The position numbers and the translations under genes are program-made. From NCBI GenBank assembly GCA_035568175.1, contig DATMON010000008.1, positions 121,228 through 185,227 of the forward strand: 64,000 nt of DNA, written 5' to 3'. Source of the stretch: AV40 sp035568175. GTDB taxonomy: Bacteria > Verrucomicrobiota > Verrucomicrobiia > Chthoniobacterales > UBA10450. The notes under the pieces are model-generated. The model saw only the letters and a program-made list of their open reading frames with translations, searched no databases and was not told the DNA's origin. This document shows, one piece after another, positions 50,663-56,821 of the stretch; within the stretch, counting starts at the first letter, position 1; each line of letters starts with the position of its first letter.

Positions 50663-52204
50663 CTAATCGATCGCGCTGACGGCGCGGATGAATTCGGAAA
50701 AATCTTTGCCGTTGCGCGCGGCGTGATTGAGAGCATCGAGCCGCGCATCGCCGAAAGCTTCGGGCAAAGCGACGCGACGCGAAAGCGCGCCGTTGGCAAA
50801 TACGAGTTCGTCCCATTGAATTGAAGCGATCTGGTCGTTGAAGCGGGCGACCGAGCGTCCACGGAAAAATGCGCGGGTCGTTTCTGGAGGCGTAAAGATC
50901 GCGGTCTTGATATCTTCCTCCTTGGCAAGGCGTCGAATCGATCCCTGACGGGCCAGCTCGTAATACAAACCGGATTCAAGATCGACATTGTGATATTCGA
51001 GATCGATCGATTGCAGCCATGGATCGGTCCAGGAAAGCTTTTCTTCTTCCTGCAACGCATTGAGCAAAAATTTCTTGGCTACCCAATCAACCCGGTCGCG
51101 CGCGGTCGTGACATCGCGCTCCAGATCGTTCAGAACATTTTCCCATTCCCGCAAAATCCATTGTCGATCTTCGGTCCGAGCCGGACTGGCGGTTGGCGAT
51201 TCGTATTCGAGCTTCGACGCCGCCCGTAGATAGATTCGTTGGACTTCAATCGCGGAAATCTTGCGGCCATCCTTCAACTCGATGATCCAATCGTAATTTT
51301 GATCGCGACTGATTGATTTGTTCGCATCAACCGGCTGCGCGATCTCAAGCTGCGGCGCCTCGCCGCGTTCGATCAAATCGAGCACGAGCGCGGTCGTCCC
51401 GATTTTGAGTGCCGTTGCCCATTCACTCATGTTGGAGTCGCCCAGAATAACGTGGAACCGGCGATAACGGCTGGCATCGACGTGCGGCTCATCGCGCGTG
51501 TTGATGAGTGGACGGCGGTTCATGGTATCGATGCTGACGACGACACTGAAAAAATCCGCGCGCTGCGAAATCTGATAAAGGCCCGGCTGGCTCGAACTGC
51601 TTTCTCCTTCCACTCCCATTTTGCCGGCGCCGGCGAAAATTTGGCGGGTGATCAGAAAAGGCAGAATCGAGGTGACGATCCGGTCCCACGGGACATCGCG
51701 CTGCATGAGATAGTTGTCGTGGCAGCCGTAGCTGTGACCGAAAAAGTCGGTGTTGTTCTTGTATAGGCGAACTTGCTGGCCCCTCGGCAATTTCAGATTT
51801 CTACGACGCGCGCACTCCGCCAGGATGCGTTCGCCGGCTTTATCCTGGGTTACGATCTGCCGAAGCGTCGTGCATTCCGGCGTGGAATATTCCGGGTGCG
51901 CGTGATCGTTGTAAAAACGCGCGCCGTTTGAAAGGACGAGGTCGCTTTTAATTTCCTCGAAACTGAGCGGGCGATTCTTGTCGATTTCGTAATAGGCCGA
52001 CTCGTCCGTGTCCTGCATCAGGGCCTTGGCGCGAAAACCGCGCGCATCGAGATGCGGGTCCTCCAATTCGTAGTCCCACTTCATGTGGGCACCGTGATCG
52101 GTGTAGCGCCGCACGAGTTCGATTGATTCGGCCACGACATCGACACTGTCCGCACCGTTGACGGTGATGCCGTATTCCGTCTCGAGACCAAAGACGCGGT
52201 TCAT
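50663..52204 (-). CDS. dop: Pup deamidase/depupylase (Dop)
   Basis: About 513 residues from ATG 52204 (MNRVFGLETEYGITVNG); the frame opens at TTG 52216. A glutamine-synthetase-like fold. Catalytic/ATP features in common with Dop: GLETEYGI, YNDHAHPEYSTPECT, RLYKNNTDFFGHSYGCHDNYL, YQISQRADFF and NTRDEPHVDASRYRRFHVILGDSNMSEWATALKIG. The stretch between residues 45 and 75 corresponds to the Dop loop, and SYGCHDNYLMQRDVP fits Dop rather than the ligase PafA. Dop converts Pup-Gln to Pup-Glu and removes Pup. The start lies 14 bases after the arc stop, so the pair is one unit. Confidence 0.9.
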   Translation of the reverse strand: MNRVFGLETEYGITVNGADSVDVVAESIELVRRYTDHGAHMKWDYELEDPHLDARGFRAKALMQDTDESAYYEIDKNRPLSFEEIKSDLVLSNGARFYNDHAHPEYSTPECTTLRQIVTQDKAGERILAECARRRNLKLPRGQQVRLYKNNTDFFGHSYGCHDNYLMQRDVPWDRIVTSILPFLITRQIFAGAGKMGVEGESSSSQPGLYQISQRADFFSVVVSIDTMNRRPLINTRDEPHVDASRYRRFHVILGDSNMSEWATALKIGTTALVLDLIERGEAPQLEIAQPVDANKSISRDQNYDWIIELKDGRKISAIEVQRIYLRAASKLEYESPTASPARTEDRQWILREWENVLNDLERDVTTARDRVDWVAKKFLLNALQEEEKLSWTDPWLQSIDLEYHNVDLESGLYYELARQGSIRRLAKEEDIKTAIFTPPETTRAFFRGRSVARFNDQIASIQWDELVFANGALSRRVALPEAFGDARLDALNHAARNGKDFSEFIRAVSAID

Positions 52205-52217
52205 GCCTCGCGCCAAA

Positions 52218-53903
52218 TTATATAACTCCCGATCCTGGCTGGGCGGCTGAATCTCGAACTGGCTTAACCGGCGCGATCTTGACCACGTTTTCGGGATCGT
52301 AATCGATCAGTTTAAGCCAATCTTCGGTGATGTCGGTCGTCGGAAAGATGTCGTTCTCGATGTATTCGGCATTGAACGCGAGTTGCAAATCCATTTCCCG
52401 AATCCCCTCCTCCTGCTGCGTTGCGATCGCGCGCTTGATCGCCATCGCTTTCGCGCGCTCCACAATCGAGGCGATGATCGCGCCGCTGATGAGATCGCTC
52501 CGGTAAAGAATTTCTTTGCGGCCACTGCGGAGGGTCACTTCGAGGAATTTATTTTCGTCGCGTCGGGCAAATTGCCAATCGACAAAGCGCTCGATCAGTT
52601 TATCAACTGCGGCGCCGAGGTTTTCGGCTTCCTTGGCCAAAACGCCGTCGTAGGGAAGATCAGGGGTGAGATAAATCCGGTAAATGTCCCGGGCGCCTTC
52701 ACGATTCGGGCGGTTTACTTTAATTTTACGATCGATGCGACCAGGCCGCAGAATTGCCGGATCGATCAAGTCGGCGCGATTGGACGCGAGGATGATCACG
52801 ACATCGTTTAACGAATCGATGCCGTCCATCTCCGAGCAAAACATCGGCACGAGCGTGGAAAGAATATTCGAATGGCGCGAGGCGCGGCGCGTTCCGAGAA
52901 TCGATTCCGCCTCGTCGATGAACAAGAACGGCATGAAACCGTCGCGGCGTTTCTCGCGCGCGGTCGCGAAAATTTCACGAACCATGCGTTCGGACTCGCC
53001 CACCCACATATTCAAAATCTCCGGGCCCTTGACGTGCATGAAGTATTCCTTCATCTGCGCGCCCGTCCGTTCGCGGAGTTGTTTGGTCAGATTGTAAGCG
53101 GTCGCCCTGCCAATGAGAGTCTTACCGCAACCGGGCGGACCGTAGAGCAAGAATCCCTTGGGCGTGGCATGTTGAAATTTCTTGAAAAGATCGACATGCA
53201 ACAAGGGAAGCTCGATCGCGTCCTTGATCGCTTGGAGGGCTTCCTCCTGGCCGCCGACTTTTTCCCAGGGCAACTCCGGCACGACATCGAGATAATGCTC
53301 GTGCGATTTGGTGCTCGAAAGCATCTCGAGCGCCATCCGATAATTCGAATCGACCCGCACTTCATCGCCCGATTTTAAGGTCGATGATGCAAGATCGGCC
53401 GAGCGTTGCAAAACGATCGATTGTGTTCCGTGTTCGGAGCCAACGCGCAATCGGTCTTTGCCGATGACTTCGGTGATTTTCGTGACCGGCCCGGCTGTTT
53501 CGAAACCGAGATCCCCCACGATAACGAACGCCTCGTTGACCAGAACGCGCGTCCCCTTTTTCAACTTCGCCAACGGGATGCGCGGATCGACATTGCAATA
53601 GTAATCAGCGCCGCCGACCACAATGTGGGCGGTGTCTTTGGAGATTGCGCCAAGAAAAGTACCGATGCGGTTTGCCGGTGAAGTGACCTTTTTGATTACT
53701 TCTTCCAGTTTCTCGATCATCTGCCGCGCCTCGCCGATCATCTGCGATTGATCCGACACGTGTGGCCGCAGATCGAGCAGATCGCGCCGGGTCGGATCTC
53801 CTGGCGGAAGCGAAGCGATGACGCGGTCGAGCTTGTCGAGCAAAGGAAGATTCGACGCGGGCTCGTCGAAACTTTCGAACTCTTTGCTGCGCTCGTCGCT
53901 CAT
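52218..53903 (-). CDS. arc: Proteasome-associated AAA+ ATPase (ARC/Mpa)
   Basis: 561 residues. N-terminal coiled coil (about 45-75), which binds Pup in Mpa. Two OB folds follow (ISKDTAHIVVGGADYYCNVDP; VLVNEAFVIVGDLGFETAGP), then the AAA module: GPPGCGKTLIGRATAYN (Walker A), FLFIDEAESILGTRRAS (Walker B), VVIILASNRADLIDPAILRPGRIDR. It unfolds pupylated proteins and feeds them to the 20S core. The C-terminus, PVRDSAAQPGSGVI, does not show the penultimate Tyr (QYL) that opens the core in actinobacteria. Start at 53903 follows from MSDERSKEFESFDE. First gene of the arc-dop unit. Confidence 0.92.
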   Translation of the reverse strand: MSDERSKEFESFDEPASNLPLLDKLDRVIASLPPGDPTRRDLLDLRPHVSDQSQMIGEARQMIEKLEEVIKKVTSPANRIGTFLGAISKDTAHIVVGGADYYCNVDPRIPLAKLKKGTRVLVNEAFVIVGDLGFETAGPVTKITEVIGKDRLRVGSEHGTQSIVLQRSADLASSTLKSGDEVRVDSNYRMALEMLSSTKSHEHYLDVVPELPWEKVGGQEEALQAIKDAIELPLLHVDLFKKFQHATPKGFLLYGPPGCGKTLIGRATAYNLTKQLRERTGAQMKEYFMHVKGPEILNMWVGESERMVREIFATAREKRRDGFMPFLFIDEAESILGTRRASRHSNILSTLVPMFCSEMDGIDSLNDVVIILASNRADLIDPAILRPGRIDRKIKVNRPNREGARDIYRIYLTPDLPYDGVLAKEAENLGAAVDKLIERFVDWQFARRDENKFLEVTLRSGRKEILYRSDLISGAIIASIVERAKAMAIKRAIATQQEEGIREMDLQLAFNAEYIENDIFPTTDITEDWLKLIDYDPENVVKIAPVKPVRDSAAQPGSGVI

Positions 53904-54017
53904 CGTAAATCCCCGTCCACACCCAAACGTCCGACGATTATATCTTTATCGTCAAATCTTCGCAATCCCTGCCCGTTCGACGCTTCCAGTGCACCAAATG
54001 TTCAACCACGCCGCGAC

Positions 54018-54175
54018 CTGAAGGTCGCGGAAATCCCAAACCACAAATCCCAGGCCCCAAGCAATGCTCCAAAATACAAGTCTCAAAAAAGGTGGGGGAG
54101 CGTCAGATCTGCACTGCTTTTGACTTTTGAACATTGGAGTTTCTTTGGGATTTGGAGCTTGGGATTTGGAAGTTC
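54018..54175. repeat. Imperfect inverted repeat of AAATCCCAA words
   Basis: Left arm (54018-54082) contains CTGAAGGTCGCGGAAATCCC, then CACAAATCCCAGGCCCCAAG. Right arm (54131-54175) is the complement of that kind of sequence: TTTGGGATTTGGAGC then TTGGGATTTGGAAG. Similar AAATCCCAAGCTCCAAATCC words occur widely in genomes of several phyla. This fills the 53904-54259 gap upstream of arc and before tRNA-Asp; no gene is visible there. Confidence 0.55.
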
Positions 54176-54259
54176 CAGACGACGAAGCGCTGCATAGGTG
54201 TTTAAATTCACGAACGGTTGCAGGACACGGCACCGTCGCTAAACTGCGCTTCTTCGTCT

Positions 54260-54333
54260 GGAGCCTTAGCTCAATTGGTTAGAGCGCCGCCCTGTCACGG
54301 CGGAGGTTGCGGGTTCGAGCCCCGTAGGCTCCG
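54260..54333 (+). tRNA. trnD: tRNA-Asp (anticodon GTC)
   Basis: 74 bases. Acceptor arms GGAGCCT and AGGCTCC pair; D-arm AGCTCAATTGGTTAGAGC; anticodon stem CCGCC/GGCGG around the loop CTGTCAC with anticodon GTC; T-arm GCGGGTTCGAGCCCCGT. No encoded CCA: the next bases are TGG. Its last 14 bases recur at 56705-56718, marking it as a likely integration or duplication boundary. Confidence 0.95.
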
Positions 54334-54438
54334 TGGAATTTCTGTATCACAGAAAGGTGCCTAACGAGTTCCTCATTGTCTGCGGAATGCTCTGTTACTT
54401 CGGCACGGGCGCGGCGACGAGTTTTTGGAAGCGCGGTC
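54320..54438. repeat. Direct repeat, left copy (tRNA 3' end plus hairpin plus gene tail)
   Basis: Aligns over about 118 bases with 56705-56821. It contains the tRNA 3' end (CCCCGTAGGCTCCG), the hairpin TTTCTGT-ATC-ACAGAAA (54339-54355), the stretch TGCCTAACGAGTTC and a 3' remnant of a protein gene. About four of five bases match between copies, so the duplication is not recent. Confidence 0.75.
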
Positions 54439-54439
54439 C
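54395..54439 (-). pseudogene. 3' remnant of a TPR/TolB-type kinase or cyclase gene
   Basis: Read on the minus strand, it encodes PRFQKLVAAPVPK followed by TAA, matching the last residues PRFQKLASATPK of the kinase that ends at 56781. Homology stops about 14 codons from the end. The rest of the gene has been lost or replaced by the LysR/crotonase module. Confidence 0.65.
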
Positions 54440-54496
54440 CATAATCGCCGGGACTGGTGGAATCCGCGACGCGCGTGATCGGTTTATCGCCTACAG

Positions 54497-55471
54497 CTAA
54501 TTCAACGGTTTCACAGGTTGCGATTTGTTGCGAAGGCGTATTGGTCGGATTTCTTCCCAGGGATGTTCTTGCATTTGCTTCCGAATCGCGGGTTTTAGCT
54601 CTCTCAGAATTTTGAGGAACGCCATTAGCACTGAGCTCGGGTCGGACTTGCGCCACGTCACGCACAACGGGATCTGAGCTGATTTTGGAATAATTGGTTT
54701 AATAACGACTGGGCGTTTTAGGCATCGGACACAACTAGGGACAATCGACACACATAGTCCGCTCTCCACGAGGGTCAGTACAGTGGCCATAAAATCCGGC
54801 TCGTTGACGATCGTAGGCGAGAAACCTGCGCGCCGGCAAACTGCGATAACTTCATCAAACAAGGTACGAGCTCCTTTTCGGTGAAATTGCACGAATTGTT
54901 CGGAAGCCAATTCTTTGAGGCGAACAATCCGCTCCCTTGCCAAGCGGTGGATCGGGGACAGGGCGACTCCTAGCTGGTCGGTGTAGACATTTTCTTCTTC
55001 GAATTCCGCGCGCCGGTCCGGCGGCAGTTTTCTCGAAAATCCCAGGTCGATGCGACCATCATCGAAGGCCGCGAGCTGCTGGTCAGGAGTCATTTCATGG
55101 AGGCGTAGCTGGACGTCAGGAAATTTCTGCCGATACGACTGCACGAGGGAAGGCAAGAATGGGCTCGAGGCAGTGCCGAAGAAGCCAATGCCCAAGCTTC
55201 CAACCTCACCGCGCGCCGCGCGCCGTGCCACCTGCGCTGCTTCAGTCGCATGACGCAAGATTTGCTCCGCTTCACCAAGGAAGACGCTTCCTGCTGTCGT
55301 AAGTTGAACGGTTCGCTTCGTCCGGTGGAGGAGCTTGACGCCGAGTTCCGCTTCCAAGTCTAGGATGGTTTGGCTAATGGCGGGCTGCGCCACGTGCAGG
55401 CGACGCGACGCTTCGCTGTAGTTCAAGTGATGCGCAACGCCGACAAAGTAACGCAGATGGCGAAGCTCCAT
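54497..55471 (-). CDS. LysR-family transcriptional regulator
   Basis: About 324 residues from ATG 55471 (MELRHLRYFVGVAHHLNYSEASRRLHVAQPAISQTILDLEAELG, the winged HTH). The effector-binding domain follows (GSLGIGFFGTASSPFLPSLVQSYRQKFPDVQL). Of the BenM/CatM/CbbR-like group. The frame extends to 55561, but the extra 30 residues precede a normal LysR start. It is divergently placed to the crotonase gene, and regulators of this family usually control the neighbouring divergent gene, responding to a pathway metabolite. Confidence 0.92.
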   Translation of the reverse strand: MELRHLRYFVGVAHHLNYSEASRRLHVAQPAISQTILDLEAELGVKLLHRTKRTVQLTTAGSVFLGEAEQILRHATEAAQVARRAARGEVGSLGIGFFGTASSPFLPSLVQSYRQKFPDVQLRLHEMTPDQQLAAFDDGRIDLGFSRKLPPDRRAEFEEENVYTDQLGVALSPIHRLARERIVRLKELASEQFVQFHRKGARTLFDEVIAVCRRAGFSPTIVNEPDFMATVLTLVESGLCVSIVPSCVRCLKRPVVIKPIIPKSAQIPLCVTWRKSDPSSVLMAFLKILRELKPAIRKQMQEHPWEEIRPIRLRNKSQPVKPLN

Positions 55472-55567
55472 AACTTCACGGTTATCGCAGAATCCGATTA
55501 CTACAAGCGAATCATACGATTTCCGCGATGGCAAGAATGGAGCGATACAACTGGCAGACAAATCAGA

Positions 55568-55819
55568 ATGAAAACGGATAACGGATCACGTGGAGAACAA
55601 AGCTCGGGCTCGCGTTCTGAAGCGAAACTATCCGCTCGAACCTATGGCGAGTTGCAGCGGCAGCTGCACAAAGACCTGCTCGCGCAGCACCCGGAATGGA
55701 TCGATGCCGACGGCAACTGCCCTACCTGCGACGCCTACGAGCGTCGATTCGCTCGGCTCATCTCGATTTTCAAATCCCAAAGCAAAAAATCGCAACGAAA
55801 GGAGCGAAATGAAACCTAG
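55568..55819 (+). CDS. Small hypothetical protein with CPTC motif
   Basis: 83 residues from ATG 55568. The core ARTYGELQRQLHKDLLAQHPEWIDADGNCPTCDAYERRFARLIS looks structured and carries a CPTC pair. The frame opens at 55370, but that part overlaps lysR on the opposite strand. It starts about 97 bases from the lysR start and precedes the crotonase gene by 57 bases, so it is the first gene of the divergent unit. No family recognised. Confidence 0.6.
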   Translation: MKTDNGSRGEQSSGSRSEAKLSARTYGELQRQLHKDLLAQHPEWIDADGNCPTCDAYERRFARLISIFKSQSKKSQRKERNET

Positions 55820-55876
55820 AAAACTAGACGGCAAGGTTGTTCAATGCCTTCCCAACCGAACAGAGAGGAGATTCCT

Positions 55877-56677
55877 ATGCAACTACATCAAGCTGACTAC
55901 TTCACTGCGTATCACTACGTAAAGCTGACACGAGACGCCAACGGTGTTCTGATTGTTCAACTCCACACCAACGGTGGCCCGTGCATTATGACCGCACAAA
56001 CTCACACGGAGTTTGTCGAGGCCTTCTACAGGATTTCGCAGGATCGAGCGAACAAGATCGTGATCCTGACGGGGGCAGGTGGCGACTTCATCACGAACGT
56101 CGAATGGTCGTCGTTCGGCAAAGTCGCCGATCCCGGCGTCTGGAGCCAGATTCACGACGAAGGCGTTCAGGTTTTGGAAAACATAGCCAACATACGTGTG
56201 CCGGTCATCGCGGCGATCGAGGGACGCGCGCATATTCACTCCGATTATGCGCTGCTCGCCAACGTGATTGTGGCTGCCGAGGGGGCGACCTTCCAGGATG
56301 TGGGCCACTATGCCGCTGGCGTTGCACCCGGTGACGGAATCTTTACTACATGGAGTTATCGCGCCGGCGCAGGACGAGCCGAGGCCTTCCTCCTCAACCC
56401 GCAGCCGCTGCCGGCGCGTACTGCACAGGAATGGGGCGTCGTTGCCGAAGTTGTGCCGAACGGCCAGGCACTCGGTCGGGCGCAGGAATTAGCCGAGCTG
56501 TACCTGAAGGCTCCGGAGGTGACGCGTCGCAACACACGAGTGCACTTCATCCAACCATTGAAAGAGCGCATTGTGCGGGAAGTCGGCTACGGACTATCGC
56601 TCGAGGGATCATCTTCAGCCGACCTTGTGAAGTCGATGCGAGGTACTGCGGCGGAGGGGACGAGTACAACATCATGA
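55877..56677 (+). CDS. Enoyl-CoA hydratase/isomerase (crotonase) family protein
   Basis: About 266 residues from ATG 55877, with GGAG six bases upstream. Crotonase fold: NKIVILTGAGGDFITNVEW forms the first oxyanion-hole region and RVPVIAAIEGRAHIHSDYALLANVIVAAEGATFQDVGHYAAGVAPGDG the second. The HYAAGVAPGDG stretch recalls 6-oxocamphor-hydrolase-like C-C hydrolases, while the Glu pair of enoyl-CoA hydratases is not obvious; this is from memory. The reaction could be retro-Claisen ring opening rather than hydration. The LysR neighbour may control it. Confidence 0.8.
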   Translation: MQLHQADYFTAYHYVKLTRDANGVLIVQLHTNGGPCIMTAQTHTEFVEAFYRISQDRANKIVILTGAGGDFITNVEWSSFGKVADPGVWSQIHDEGVQVLENIANIRVPVIAAIEGRAHIHSDYALLANVIVAAEGATFQDVGHYAAGVAPGDGIFTTWSYRAGAGRAEAFLLNPQPLPARTAQEWGVVAEVVPNGQALGRAQELAELYLKAPEVTRRNTRVHFIQPLKERIVREVGYGLSLEGSSSADLVKSMRGTAAEGTSTTS

Positions 56678-56704
56678 AGGTCCCGCCCCGGCGGGAGTAC
56701 CGGA

Positions 56705-56821
56705 CCCCGTAGGCTCCGCGGAATTTCTGTGTTACAGAAATGTGCCTAACAAGTTCGCTGTTGTGTCCGCAATGCTCCCGTTATTTCGGCGTGGCAGATG
56801 CGAGTTTTTGGAAACGCGGAT
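56705..56821. repeat. Direct repeat, right copy (partial tRNA-Asp 3' end plus hairpin)
   Basis: Begins with CCCCGTAGGCTCCG, the last 14 bases of tRNA-Asp, and the hairpin TTTCTGT-GTT-ACAGAAA (56724-56740), then the kinase 3' end. Stem bases match the left copy while the loop differs. The rest of the tRNA is absent. It closes the module that starts at the tRNA. Confidence 0.75.

Larger units (their letters stand above)
162..53196. repeat. Dispersed decamer AAGATCGACA / TGTCGATCTT, 26 exact copies
   Basis: By eye I count 26 exact copies. As AAGATCGACA: 3151, 6791, 9928, 13391, 14702, 18608, 24140, 24887, 29871, 30709, 44566, 46817, 50978, 53187. As TGTCGATCTT: 162, 4440, 12163, 17950, 31036, 31946, 33468, 35101, 36100, 40144, 42104, 51162. 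Fourteen have a T after the A end (AAGATCGACAT). Four lie between genes: 3151, 6791, 36100, 46817. The others sit in genes in more than one reading frame. None occurs after 53196. Single-mismatch relatives include 27845, 30110, 39691 and 47275. Confidence 0.8.

Noticed and set aside
162..53196. Explanation of the decamer as plain codon preference for Lys-Ile-Asp and Val-Asp-Leu
   Set aside because: Six copies in other codon phases and four intergenic copies cannot arise from that preference, although it may help retain copies in genes.
162..53196. Decamer as a KOPS-type chromosome segregation motif
   Set aside because: Those motifs are strongly skewed to one strand per replichore; here the split is 14 to 12 across 53 kb.
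54334..56704. Complete integrative element at tRNA-Asp
   Set aside because: No integrase or other mobility gene between the repeats and the repeats are strongly diverged; only the footprint is supported.
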